64,000 nucleotides of DNA. Source: Eggerthella sinensis (GTDB lineage: Bacteria; Actinomycetota; Coriobacteriia; Coriobacteriales; Eggerthellaceae). The DNA is taken from NCBI RefSeq assembly GCF_003339815.1, contig NZ_PPTT01000012.1, positions 53,283 to 117,282 on the forward strand. The letters run 5' to 3'. A program made the position numbers and the translations under genes. Under the pieces are notes generated by a model that ran no database searches, was not told the origin of the DNA, and saw only the letters and a list, made by a program, of their open reading frames with translations. Below are positions 52,223-60,642 of this stretch, in pieces; position 1 is the first letter of the stretch, and every line of letters starts with the position of its first letter.

Positions 52223-53131
52223 GTGCGGCGCGCCATGGGGCGGCAGAGCCGGTTCGTGTTCGTCTACACGCTCATCTTCACGCTGGCGGGCTACGCGCTG
52301 GCCCTGGCCCTCGAAGCCGCCGGGTTCGCGGGCGCGAGCACGTTCTTCAGCGACCATCTGGGCGAGATGAGCATCGCCGGCTTGGCGGCGGGCATGCTGT
52401 TCGTGCTGCTCAAGCTGCGCGGCCGGTTCCTGCCCAGCCTCCGGCGCGCCGACCCCGAGCCGCACCGCATGAACGCGCGCATGCTCGGCACGTTCCTGCT
52501 GCTGCTCGTGGGCGCGCAGGCCGTCTTCTCGGTGATCACGCTGTGCCTCGGCGCGCTGGCCGACGCGCTCGGCTACCGCGTGTTCTCCACGATGGACAGC
52601 CTCGACGCGGCCGCACCCACCGTGTGGATGATCCTGTACGCCGGCGTGCTCGCGCCTATCGTCGAGGAGATCGTGTTCCGCGGCGTGGTTCTGGGCGCGC
52701 TCGCGAAGTTCGGGCAGACGTTCGCCATCGTGGCGTCTGCGGTGCTGTTCGGCCTGTTCCACGGCGATTTCGCGCAGGGCGGCTTCGCGTTCTGCACGGG
52801 GATCGTCCTGGGGTTCGCGGCGACGCGCTATTCGCTCGGCTGGGCCATCGGGCTGCACATCTTCAACAATCTCGTCCTGTCGGATTGGCTCGGGCAGCTC
52901 GTGGGGTTGCTGCCGGAACTCGGGCAGAGCATCTTCGCCGAGCTGTTCTTCCTCACGGGCATCCTGGGCACCGTCTGGGTGCTCGGGCGCAACCGCGACG
53001 GCATCAAGCGGTGGCTCGCCGCGCACCGCGCCCCGGCGAAAACGGCGCTCGCGGCCTTCACGGCGCCGTCGTTTCTGCTGTTCGCCGCGTTGCAGACAGC
53101 CCTGAGCGTCATGGCGTTCGCGCCGCTGTAG
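52223..53131 (+). CDS. CPBP-family intramembrane metalloprotease
   Basis: A membrane protein of about 302 residues and eight helices with the Abi/CPBP (Rce1-like) motifs: PIVEEIVFRG (EExxxR), LFGLFHGD (FxxxH) and LHIFNN (HxxxN). These are the zinc and catalytic residues of glutamate-type prenyl-protein or bacteriocin-related proteases; the bacterial substrate is unknown. The start is uncertain: GTG 52223 has AAGGA nine bases upstream, ATG 52235 is next, and an ATG at 52130 merely overlaps parS. Confidence 0.85.
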   Translation: MRRAMGRQSRFVFVYTLIFTLAGYALALALEAAGFAGASTFFSDHLGEMSIAGLAAGMLFVLLKLRGRFLPSLRRADPEPHRMNARMLGTFLLLLVGAQAVFSVITLCLGALADALGYRVFSTMDSLDAAAPTVWMILYAGVLAPIVEEIVFRGVVLGALAKFGQTFAIVASAVLFGLFHGDFAQGGFAFCTGIVLGFAATRYSLGWAIGLHIFNNLVLSDWLGQLVGLLPELGQSIFAELFFLTGILGTVWVLGRNRDGIKRWLAAHRAPAKTALAAFTAPSFLLFAALQTALSVMAFAPL

Positions 53132-53149
53132 GGCCTGCCGCAGCCGCCG

Positions 53150-54115
53150 CTACTTGCCGCGCTCGGACAGGAACAGCCCCGCGATGGTGAGCAGCACGCC
53201 GGCGATGACCGGGGGCGTGAGCGGGTCGCCGAGCACGGCGGCCGAGGCCATCACGGTGAGCGCGGGCACGAGGTAGATGTAGAGGCTCGTCTTCACCGGC
53301 CCGAGCTCCTTCACCGCCATGTTCCACGTCACGAAGCACAGCGCGCTTGCGCCCAGGCCGAGGAACACGAGGTTGCCCCACATCTCGGGAGCCGCGAGCG
53401 AGGCCCAATCGGGCGAGAAGCCTAGGATGGGCAGCGTGGGAAGCATGAACGCGAGGCCCCAGGCGAACGTGCGGCGCGTCACGAGGATGCTGTCGTAGCC
53501 GAACGTCGAGAGCTTCTTCGTGACGATGGAGTACACGGCCCACGTGCCGGCCGCCGCCAGCGCGAGCCCCACGCCCACGAGCCCCGCCTGGCCGATGCCC
53601 TCGCCCGCGAGCGCGCCCGCCGCGCCGCCCGCGAAGCTCACGAGACACACGCCGGCCATGGCCACGGCGAAGCCGACGAAGAACGGCGCGCGCAGGCGCT
53701 CCTTGAGCACCGCGGCCGAGGCCAGCCCCGTGAACAGGGGCGCCGCCGCCACGACCACGCCCACGATGGACGCCGTGGTGAACGTGAGCGCGATGTTCTC
53801 CAGCAGGTAGTACAGCGTCACGCCCGTCGCGCCCGCCAACATGAACCAGCGCTCCTCCTTGAAGTCCTGCACGCGCAGGATGCGCGGGCGCAGCAGCGCG
53901 AGCGCCGCGAAGCCGATGACGAAGCGGAAGAAGAGGATCTCGATGGGCGCGAGGTGCACGAGCAGCACCTTCGTCGACACGAAGGTCACGGCCCACACGA
54001 GCACGGTGACGAGCGCCAGCACGTGCCCGCGCACGGCGGGGCGCTGCTGCGCGGCGGGCGCGGCGGATGCAGTAGGCGCGGCGGCGTCGATCGTTTCAGC
54101 TGACGGTTCGGTCAT
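53150..54115 (-). CDS. EamA-family (DMT) transporter
   Basis: A 321-residue 10-helix drug/metabolite transporter with two EamA repeats (first: LVTVLVWAVTFVSTKVLLVH; second: ALAAAGTWAVYSIVTKKLS). Proteins of this family usually export amino acids or metabolites. ATG 54115 overlaps the stop of the AraC gene (ATGA), so the two are coupled. It converges with the CPBP gene across 18 bp. Confidence 0.88.
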   Translation of the reverse strand: MTEPSAETIDAAAPTASAAPAAQQRPAVRGHVLALVTVLVWAVTFVSTKVLLVHLAPIEILFFRFVIGFAALALLRPRILRVQDFKEERWFMLAGATGVTLYYLLENIALTFTTASIVGVVVAAAPLFTGLASAAVLKERLRAPFFVGFAVAMAGVCLVSFAGGAAGALAGEGIGQAGLVGVGLALAAAGTWAVYSIVTKKLSTFGYDSILVTRRTFAWGLAFMLPTLPILGFSPDWASLAAPEMWGNLVFLGLGASALCFVTWNMAVKELGPVKTSLYIYLVPALTVMASAAVLGDPLTPPVIAGVLLTIAGLFLSERGK

Positions 54116-55059
54116 GCGAGCTTCCCCTCCTGCGCGCGCGTGCGCGCCGCCGCCCGGTAGCGTCCGGGCGTGATTCCGTAGAACGACTTGTACACGCGCG
54201 TCATATGGGCCTGGTCCGAGAAGCCGGACTGCGCCGCCGCCTCGGAGGGTTCGACGCCAGCCGCCAGCAGGTCGCGGGCGCGGTTCGCGCGCACCGCCTG
54301 CAGGTAGCGATGGGGCGTGAGGCCCGTCTCGTCGGAGAACACGCGGATGAGATGGTAGCGCGACACGCCGGCGGCGCGCGCGAGGTCGTCGAGCGTGACG
54401 GCCGAGGCGAAGCGCTCGTCGAGGAAGCGGCGCGCCCGGGCCACGTTCGCCGCGGACGGCGCCTCGGGGGACGCCTGCGCATCGGGCGCGCCCTCGCAGT
54501 ACGTGGCCACCCGCGCGAGGAAGGCCCACAGCGCCTCTTCCTCCTCGAGCGCGTCGTGCGCGACGTCGTCGGAGGCGAACGCGTACAGGCGCGCCATGCA
54601 CGCCGACAGCACGACGTCGCGCACCACCACGGGCGCGAACCGGCAGGTCGGGGTTGCGGCCTCGGCGGGCGCAAGGCCCAACGACTCGCCGTAGGCCTGC
54701 GCGAACAGCTCCACGGGCACCACGATGCTGCGGTACACGAGCGGTGTGTCGTTCATCGGCTTGCAGCCGTGCACCTCGCCCGGCCCGAACAGCACGAAGT
54801 CCTCGGGGCCCAGGTCGTGCACCTCGCCGCGACACGTCATGCGGCGGTTGCCCTGCACCATCTGCCCGATGGTCCAGAAATCGTGGAAGTGGAGCGGAAA
54901 CGGCTGCACGATGCCCTCGAGCGTGACGAACTCCACGCCCGGGCAGGGGCCGAACGGCGCGATGCGCCGGTTCTCGGCGCCCATGTCGCTGTCGGCGAGC
55001 CGCGCCCCGCGCACGTCGGCGCGCGCGTTCCATGCTTCGATCGTTTCCATTGCCTCCAC
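54112..55059 (-). CDS. AraC-family transcriptional regulator
   Basis: A 315-residue regulator. The N-terminal cupin ligand domain covers about 35-170 (FPLHFHDFWTIGQMVQG; EDFVLFGPGEVHGCKP). The C-terminal pair of helix-turn-helices begins near 208 (ARRFLDERFASAVTLDDLA; VSRYHLIRVFSDETG; SGFSDQAHMTRVYKSFYGI). GTG 55059 with AAAGG six bases upstream is the likeliest start; ATG 55050 is too close to GGAGG. It is coupled to the EamA exporter, so it probably controls that export. Confidence 0.9.
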   Translation of the reverse strand: MEAMETIEAWNARADVRGARLADSDMGAENRRIAPFGPCPGVEFVTLEGIVQPFPLHFHDFWTIGQMVQGNRRMTCRGEVHDLGPEDFVLFGPGEVHGCKPMNDTPLVYRSIVVPVELFAQAYGESLGLAPAEAATPTCRFAPVVVRDVVLSACMARLYAFASDDVAHDALEEEEALWAFLARVATYCEGAPDAQASPEAPSAANVARARRFLDERFASAVTLDDLARAAGVSRYHLIRVFSDETGLTPHRYLQAVRANRARDLLAAGVEPSEAAAQSGFSDQAHMTRVYKSFYGITPGRYRAAARTRAQEGKLA

Positions 55060-55166
55060 CCCGCACCTTTCATCCGAGCAGGCAACGATACCACGAACGC
55101 TCCGCGCCCGCTTGAACGAAATTGCGCTCCGGTCGGTTGCCGGGGCCTTCGTCGCACGCGAACGGA

Positions 55167-55182
55167 TGTTTCACGTGAAACA
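55167..55182. other. parS site 3
   Basis: A perfect TGTTTCACGTGAAACA in the gap between the ferredoxin-type gene and araC. Confidence 0.9.
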
Positions 55183-55226
55183 TTTTGGCGCGCGAAGGGG
55201 CGGGATGCCGGGTGGGCGTCCCGCGC

Positions 55227-55865
55227 CTAGCGGCGTTCGAGCAGCGAGCCGGCCGTGGAGATGACGGCCACCTCGAAGGGCACGTCCTTGCCGCTGCGCT
55301 CGAGCGCCGTGCGCGCCGCGTGCTCGAGGCCGCCGCAGCACGGCACCTGCATGCGCGCGACGGTAACCGAGGCGATGTCGTTGCCCGCGAAGATCTCCTC
55401 GAGCTTCCGGCTGTAGTCCACGCCGTCGAGCTTCGGGCAGCCGATGAGCGTGACGCGGCCGGACATGAAGTCGCGATGGAAGTCCGCGTAGGCGAAGGCG
55501 GTGCAGTCGGCGGCCAGCAGCAGGTGCGCGCCGGCGAAGTACGGCGCCTGCACAGGCACGAGCTTGATCTCGATCGGCCACGACGCGATGGCCGAAGGCG
55601 TCGGGCCGGAGGGTGCTTTCGCGGCCTTCCCGTCCTTCGCCGCGAGCACCGCCTGTTCGTCGTACGCTTCGGCCTCGCGCTCCACGAAGGTTATGGCGCC
55701 GGTCGGGCACGCAGGCAGGCAGTCGCCCAAACCGTCGCAGTAATCGTCGCGCAGCAGGCGCGCCTTGCCGTTCACCAGGCCTATCGCGCCCTCATGGCAC
55801 GCCGTCACGCACAGCCCGCACCCGTTGCACGCGCGCTCGTCAATCTCGATGATCTTCCGTATCAT
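55227..55865 (-). CDS. 4Fe-4S ferredoxin-type protein with C-terminal domain
   Basis: A 212-residue cytoplasmic iron-sulfur protein. The first cluster motif is complete: C13-x2-C16-x2-C19-x3-C23. The second reads C43-x5-C49-x3-CP, lacking one cysteine, a pattern common in this family (YCDGLG). The C-terminal half has further cysteines (LLLAADCTAF; IGCPKLDG; VPCCGG). It is probably an electron-transfer or sensory protein; the partner is unknown. ATG 55865 has GGAGG six bases upstream. Confidence 0.82.
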   Translation of the reverse strand: MIRKIIEIDERACNGCGLCVTACHEGAIGLVNGKARLLRDDYCDGLGDCLPACPTGAITFVEREAEAYDEQAVLAAKDGKAAKAPSGPTPSAIASWPIEIKLVPVQAPYFAGAHLLLAADCTAFAYADFHRDFMSGRVTLIGCPKLDGVDYSRKLEEIFAGNDIASVTVARMQVPCCGGLEHAARTALERSGKDVPFEVAVISTAGSLLERR

Positions 55866-55991
55866 GCTGTTCCTCCCGCAGGCATCCTCGTCGAACCTCG
55901 TCGAATCATGCCGCGAGGATAGCACAGCGCCCGTCCGCATTCCGTTGGAAATGCAACAAGCGGGGAATTCCCCTTTCTTCCCTTCTCCCCC

Positions 55992-56019
55992 TTGACATCG
56001 CCCCGTCACCTTCTATACT
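55992..56019 (+). promoter_or_regulatory. Sigma-70 promoter of the arsR-type operon
   Basis: TTGACA (55992-55997) and TATACT (56014-56019) with a 16-bp spacer, 37 bp before the regulator's ATG. This is the best consensus promoter in the window. Confidence 0.8.
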
Positions 56020-56037
56020 TATGAACAGTTGATCATA
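56020..56037. promoter_or_regulatory. ArsR/SmtB-type operator candidate
   Basis: TATGA-N8-TCATA directly after the -10 element and over the expected start of transcription, where ArsR-family repressors usually bind. Confidence 0.55.
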
Positions 56038-56055
56038 TGTTGAGAGGTTGAGCGA

Positions 56056-56430
56056 ATGAAGAGCAAGACGAACGACGAGAGCGCGCACGACAACGGCTGC
56101 TCGTGCGGCTGCGCCGAACACGCGGGGGCGTCGGGCCCCGAGGGCATGCCCGACGAGGAGATACTGTACGACCTCGCCGACCTGTTCAAGGTGTTCGGCG
56201 ACACGACGCGCATCAAGATTCTGTATGCGCTCATGGGCCAGGAGCTGTGCGTCGCCGACCTCGCCGAGCTCATCGGCGCCACGCAGAGCGCCGTATCGCA
56301 CCAGCTGCGCACGCTCAAGCAGGCCCGCCTCGTGAAGTTCCAGCGCGACGGCAAGAACGTCATCTACTCGCTGTCGGACGACCACGTATACACCGTGCTC
56401 GCCCAGGGCATGACCCACATCTGCGAATAA
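56056..56430 (+). CDS. ArsR/SmtB-family metal-sensing repressor (CadC-like)
   Basis: A 124-residue winged-helix repressor. The cysteine-rich N-terminus (CSCGC, 15-19) and the helix-3 motif ELCVADLAE match the metal site of CadC-type Cd/Pb/Zn sensors. The recognition helix is ATQSAVSHQLRTLKQARLV. It is first in an operon with an HMA protein (34 bp on) and a Zn/Cd-type ATPase, so it probably represses this operon until metal binds. Confidence 0.9.
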   Translation: MKSKTNDESAHDNGCSCGCAEHAGASGPEGMPDEEILYDLADLFKVFGDTTRIKILYALMGQELCVADLAELIGATQSAVSHQLRTLKQARLVKFQRDGKNVIYSLSDDHVYTVLAQGMTHICE

Positions 56431-56464
56431 ACGACCAGGACAACGGCTCGAAAGGACTACCACC

Positions 56465-56683
56465 ATGCGCAAGGCTTTCAAACTCCAGGACCTCGATTGC
56501 GCGAACTGCGCCGCGAAGATGGAGAACGGCATCAAGAACATCGACGGCGTGAAGAGCGCCACGGTCAGCTTCATGACGCAGAAGCTCGTGATCGAAGCCG
56601 ACGACGACCGCTTCGACGCCGTGCTCGACGAGGCCGAGCGCGTATGCCGGAAGATCGAGCCCGACTGCGTCATTTTGCGCTAA
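56465..56683 (+). CDS. Heavy-metal-associated (HMA) domain protein
   Basis: A 72-residue free ferredoxin-like metal-binding domain with LDCANCAAKME (C12, C15), the form found at the N-terminus of ZntA/CadA ATPases rather than CopZ. The ATPase downstream lacks its own HMA domain, so this looks like its separated metal-binding part. AAAGGAC lies before ATG 56465. Confidence 0.88.
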   Translation: MRKAFKLQDLDCANCAAKMENGIKNIDGVKSATVSFMTQKLVIEADDDRFDAVLDEAERVCRKIEPDCVILR

Positions 56684-56725
56684 CCATTTCAAACTCCGAG
56701 GGGAACCGCTCGCCGCACGAACGAA

Positions 56726-56741
56726 TGTTTCACGTGAAACA
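56726..56741. other. parS site 4
   Basis: A perfect TGTTTCACGTGAAACA between the HMA gene and the Zn/Cd ATPase gene, inside the putative operon. Confidence 0.9.
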
Positions 56742-56791
56742 TTCGCATGCCGGCGCGCGCCCTCCCCTCCCCGATTCCAAGGTTGGAGACC

Positions 56792-58714
56792 ATGAATAAG
56801 AAGCAGAAACGTACGAGGAATCGCATCCTCCTCGCTATCGCGCTGTTCGTCGTCGTCTACGTGATCGCCGAGCTGTTGCCGCTCGCCACGTGGCTCGGCA
56901 GCGAGACGGCCGCGCTGTGGGTGGAGTTCGCGCTCTTCCTCGTCCCTTACCTCATCGCCGGCTACGACGTGCTGCTGCGCGCGGCGAAGAACATCGGCCA
57001 CGGCCAGGTGTTCGACGAGAACTTCCTCATGACGGTGGCCACCATCGGCGCGTTCGCGCTCGTGCTGTTCCCCGACAGCGATCCGCATATGGCCGAAGGC
57101 GCCGCCGTCATGCTGTTCTACCAGGTGGGCGAGCTGTTCCAAAGCTACGCCGTAGGCAAGAGCCGTAAATCCATCGCCGACATGATGGACATCGCGCCCG
57201 ATTTCGCCAACGTGGAGCGCGACGGCGAGCTCGTGCAGGTGGACCCCTACGAGGTTACCGTGGGCGACGAGATCGTGGTGAAGGCCGGCGAGCGCGTGCC
57301 GCTCGACGGCGTCGTGATCGCCGGGACCTCGCAGCTCGACACCGCGGCCCTCACGGGCGAGTCGGTGCCGCGCGAGGTGCGCGAGGGCGACGAGATCATC
57401 TCGGGCTGCGTCAACATGACCGGCCTCATCACCGTGCGCGTGACGAAGCCGTTCGGCGAGTCCACCGTGTCGCGCATCCTCGAGCTCGTGGAGAACGCGG
57501 CCGAGAAGAAGGCCAAGACCGAGAACTTCATCACCCGTTTCGCCCGCTACTACACGCCGGCCGTCGTGGGCATCGCGGTGCTGCTGGCCGTCGTGCCGCC
57601 CCTGCTGCTTGGCGGCGGCTGGTCGGACTGGGTGCAGCGCGGCCTCATCTTCCTCGTAGTGTCGTGCCCCTGCGCCCTCGTCATCAGCGTGCCGCTGTCG
57701 TTCTTCGGCGGCATCGGCGGCGCCTCGCGCCTCGGCATCCTCGTGAAGGGCAGCAACTACCTCGAGACGCTCGCAGCCGCGGAGACCGTCGTGTTCGACA
57801 AGACGGGCACGCTCACGGACGGCTCGTTCAACGTGGTGGCCATCCATCCGGAGGCCGACATCGACCCCGATCGCCTGCTGTCCATCGCGGCGCACGCGGA
57901 GGCGTACTCGAACCACCCCATCGCGCTCTCGGTGAAGCAGGCCTACGCGGGGCCCATCGATCAGCAGCGCATCGACGACGTGCAGGAGCAGAGCGGTCAC
58001 GGCGTGCGCGCGCGCATCGACGAGCACGTGGTGCTCGTGGGCAACGACAAGCTCATGAGCGAGTGCGGCGTGGGCTGCCACGAGTGCGAGCTCACCGGCA
58101 CCATCCTCCACGTGTCGCTTGACGGCGAATACATCGGCCACATCGTCATCGCCGACGTCATCAAGCCCGACGCCGCCGAGGCCATCGTCGCGCTGCGGGC
58201 CGCGGGCGTGAGGAAGACCGTCATGCTCACGGGTGACCGCGCCGACGTGGCCGCCGCGGTGGCGAAGGAGCTGGGCATCGACGAGTTCCGCGCGCAGCTG
58301 CTGCCGCAGGACAAGGTCGCCGAAGTGGAGAAGCTGCTCGAGGAGACGCACGCGCACGGCGCCGGGAAGGGCAAGTTGGCCTTCGTGGGCGACGGCATCA
58401 ACGACGCCCCGGTGCTCACGCGCGCCGACATCGGCATCGCCATGGGCGCGATGGGCTCGGACGCGGCCATCGAGGCGGCCGACGTCGTGCTCATGGACGA
58501 CAAGCCGTCGAACATCGCGCGGGCCATCGGCATCGCCCGCAAGACCATGGGCATCGTGTGGCAGAACATCGTGTTCGCCCTCGGCGTGAAGTTCCTCGTG
58601 CTGATACTGGCCGCCGTCGGCATCGCGAACATGTGGCTGGCCGTGTTCGCCGACGTGGGCGTGGCCGTCATCGCCATCCTCAACGCCATGAGGGCGATGA
58701 ACGTGAAGAAGTAG
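56792..58714 (+). CDS. Zn/Cd/Pb-exporting P1B-type ATPase (ZntA/CadA-like)
   Basis: A 640-residue inner-membrane exporter without an N-terminal HMA domain. The ion site is SC292-P-C294-ALVISVPLSF, the P1B-2 (Zn/Cd/Pb) form. The phosphorylated aspartate is D336 (DKTGT); YSNHPIA and GDGINDAP follow. A cysteine/histidine segment CGVGCHECE sits in the nucleotide-binding region. ATG 56792 has a weak GGAG close by; no better start is visible. Third gene of the ArsR-HMA-ATPase operon, followed by a strong terminator. Confidence 0.92.
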   Translation: MNKKQKRTRNRILLAIALFVVVYVIAELLPLATWLGSETAALWVEFALFLVPYLIAGYDVLLRAAKNIGHGQVFDENFLMTVATIGAFALVLFPDSDPHMAEGAAVMLFYQVGELFQSYAVGKSRKSIADMMDIAPDFANVERDGELVQVDPYEVTVGDEIVVKAGERVPLDGVVIAGTSQLDTAALTGESVPREVREGDEIISGCVNMTGLITVRVTKPFGESTVSRILELVENAAEKKAKTENFITRFARYYTPAVVGIAVLLAVVPPLLLGGGWSDWVQRGLIFLVVSCPCALVISVPLSFFGGIGGASRLGILVKGSNYLETLAAAETVVFDKTGTLTDGSFNVVAIHPEADIDPDRLLSIAAHAEAYSNHPIALSVKQAYAGPIDQQRIDDVQEQSGHGVRARIDEHVVLVGNDKLMSECGVGCHECELTGTILHVSLDGEYIGHIVIADVIKPDAAEAIVALRAAGVRKTVMLTGDRADVAAAVAKELGIDEFRAQLLPQDKVAEVEKLLEETHAHGAGKGKLAFVGDGINDAPVLTRADIGIAMGAMGSDAAIEAADVVLMDDKPSNIARAIGIARKTMGIVWQNIVFALGVKFLVLILAAVGIANMWLAVFADVGVAVIAILNAMRAMNVKK

Positions 58715-58739
58715 CGCGGCGCTGCGTCGTGCGTGCCGA

Positions 58740-58768
58740 AGCGCCGCCCCTCCCGGGCGGCGCTTTTT
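58740..58768 (+). terminator. Intrinsic terminator of the Zn/Cd operon
   Basis: A 10-bp stem AGCGCCGCCC / GGGCGGCGCT with a 5-nt loop and a run of T to 58768, 26 bp after the ATPase stop. Confidence 0.9.
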
Positions 58769-58820
58769 GTTGGGAGGAGCGGCTTTCCCCCTTTCCATTT
58801 TCTTCCGGTTGCCCTATAGT

Positions 58821-58830
58821 CAATATATTG
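58821..58830. promoter_or_regulatory. MarR operator candidate
   Basis: The perfect palindrome CAATATATTG, flanked by CCTATA and TATAGG, in the promoter region 32-41 bp upstream of the MarR gene; a likely autoregulatory site. Confidence 0.5.
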
Positions 58831-58861
58831 TCTTTATAGGTGGATCGAGGAAGGGGAGCGC

Positions 58862-59344
58862 ATGGAATCAGGGCGGTTTGACGAATTCCAGCAGGTGGTG
58901 GCGCTCGTCTTCCATTTGGCGAACGTGGCGCAGGCGCAGGGCGACCGGCTGGACGAGCGCATCACGACGAAGCAGTGGATGGCGCTGATCAGCGTGTTCC
59001 ATCTGGAAGACGGACGGGCGACGTGCAGCGAGGCGGCGCGGCTCATGGGCTGCACGAAGCAGAACGCCAAGCAGCTGGTGGACGCGCTCGTGCGCAAGGG
59101 CTACCTGACGACGGCGGCGAACCCGGCCGACCGGCGCGCCGTGCTGCTGCAGCCGACGCAGGCGGGCGCGACGGTGGCGTCCGAGCTGTACGCGCGGCGC
59201 GCCGATGCGCTCGGCGAGGCGGCGGGCATCCTCGACGGCGACGAGACGCGCGAGCTCCATCGCCTGCTGCGCAAGCTGGCCGACGGCCTCACGCCCGGCT
59301 GGGACGGTTACGAGCGCGCTGCCGCCTGGGAGGCCCGCGCATGA
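58862..59344 (+). CDS. MarR-family transcriptional regulator
   Basis: A 160-residue winged-helix protein. The recognition region is SEAARLMGCTKQNAKQLVDAL, and the wing has NPADRRAVLLQPTQAG. It shares an ATGA overlap with the following BAAT-like gene, so it probably regulates that gene and itself through the palindrome at 58821. The ligand is unknown; an acyl compound would fit the neighbour. Confidence 0.87.
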   Translation: MESGRFDEFQQVVALVFHLANVAQAQGDRLDERITTKQWMALISVFHLEDGRATCSEAARLMGCTKQNAKQLVDALVRKGYLTTAANPADRRAVLLQPTQAGATVASELYARRADALGEAAGILDGDETRELHRLLRKLADGLTPGWDGYERAAAWEARA

Positions 59345-60642
59345 GCGCCGCGTCCCTCGTCGTCGCGCCGGTTGGAGCGCTGGCCGACGAGCCGCTGTCG
59401 GTGCGCCTCGAGGGGCTTGCAGCCGGCGAGCGCGTGACCCTGCGCGCCGAGACGGACGACCTCTTCTGCGTCAACGGCGATCCGCGCCGCTCCTACGACC
59501 TGCGACGATGGACCTCAGGCGCAACCTTCGCGGCCGCGGCCGACGGCTCGGTCGACCTCGACCGGGACGTGCCCCTCGCGGGCGACTGGCACGCCGCCTG
59601 CGGCTCCGCGCCGCTCTACGCCCTCCGTCCCCGCGACGAGCCCCGCCGTGCGAGCCCCCGCGCCCCGCACGTCCTCGGCGCCGTCCCCGTCCCCGACGGC
59701 TACGCGGTGCGCATCATCGCCGTGCGCGCCGACGGCAGCGAGCTCGCCGCGTGCTGCACGCGCCGCTACGCCGTTGCGGGCACTACCGTGCGCGACGTGG
59801 CAGGCGAAGGGTTCGTGGCGCGGTACTTCTCCCCCGCCCCCGACGAGCCGCATCCCGCTGTCATCGTGCTGAGCGGCAGCGACGGGCGCATCGAGAAGGC
59901 CCAGATCATCGCGAGCCTGTTCGCCGCGCACGGCTTCCGCGCCCTGGCCGTGTGCTACTTCGGGCTGAACGGCACCGCGCGCTTCCTCGACCGCATCCCG
60001 CTCGAAATCGTCGAGCGCGCCTGCGCTTGGCTCAGCGAGCGACCCGAGGTTGACGCGCGCCGCATCGGCGTGTTCGGCCGCTCGAAGGGCGGCGAGCTCG
60101 CCCTGGCCGCGGCATCGCGCATCCCCGCGCTGGCCTGCGTGGCGGCGAACGCCGCAAGCCCGCTGTGCTACGAGGGGCTGCGCGGATCGCTGCCGAGCCG
60201 CCACGCATCGTGGACCTGGCGCGGCACCGAGCTGCCCTGCGCGAAGATCCCGCTGGCAGCCCTCGCCCGCACGCCCTTCGTGCGCGCGCGGCGCCCCGAC
60301 AGCTTCACCGCGTGGCTCTACGGCGAGACACTCGGCCGCGTTGCCTTCGACGAAGTGCGCTTTCCTCTCGAGCACATCAGCGGCCCCGTGCTGCTCACCT
60401 CGTCCGTCGGCGACGAGGTATGGCCCGCGAGCCTCCACGGCGACCTCGCGATGGGCGCCCTCGACGCCGCCGGCTTCCCGCACGTCCACGAGCACCGCCG
60501 CTACGAGGGCGGCTGCCACACGCTCACCGTGCCCTTCCAACCCGCGCCCGCGCTGCCCGCCGGCACCGACCTCGACGCCTGGGCCGCCGCCACCCAAGCC
60601 GCCTGGCACGACACCCTCTCCTTCTTCGAGGAGCACCTATGA
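59341..60642 (+). CDS. Acyl-CoA thioesterase / BAAT-family alpha/beta hydrolase
   Basis: A 433-residue two-domain protein of the BAAT (bile acid-CoA:amino acid N-acyltransferase) and acyl-CoA thioesterase family. The N-terminal beta domain spans about 1-145. The hydrolase domain has nucleophile S248 (FGRSKGGE), D358 (SSVGDEVW) and H393 (GGCHTL). Serine rather than cysteine points to a thioesterase more than an amino-acid transferase. ATG 59341 overlaps the MarR stop. The 3' end overlaps the opposing LuxR gene by 6 bp. Confidence 0.85.
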   Translation: MSAASLVVAPVGALADEPLSVRLEGLAAGERVTLRAETDDLFCVNGDPRRSYDLRRWTSGATFAAAADGSVDLDRDVPLAGDWHAACGSAPLYALRPRDEPRRASPRAPHVLGAVPVPDGYAVRIIAVRADGSELAACCTRRYAVAGTTVRDVAGEGFVARYFSPAPDEPHPAVIVLSGSDGRIEKAQIIASLFAAHGFRALAVCYFGLNGTARFLDRIPLEIVERACAWLSERPEVDARRIGVFGRSKGGELALAAASRIPALACVAANAASPLCYEGLRGSLPSRHASWTWRGTELPCAKIPLAALARTPFVRARRPDSFTAWLYGETLGRVAFDEVRFPLEHISGPVLLTSSVGDEVWPASLHGDLAMGALDAAGFPHVHEHRRYEGGCHTLTVPFQPAPALPAGTDLDAWAAATQAAWHDTLSFFEEHL

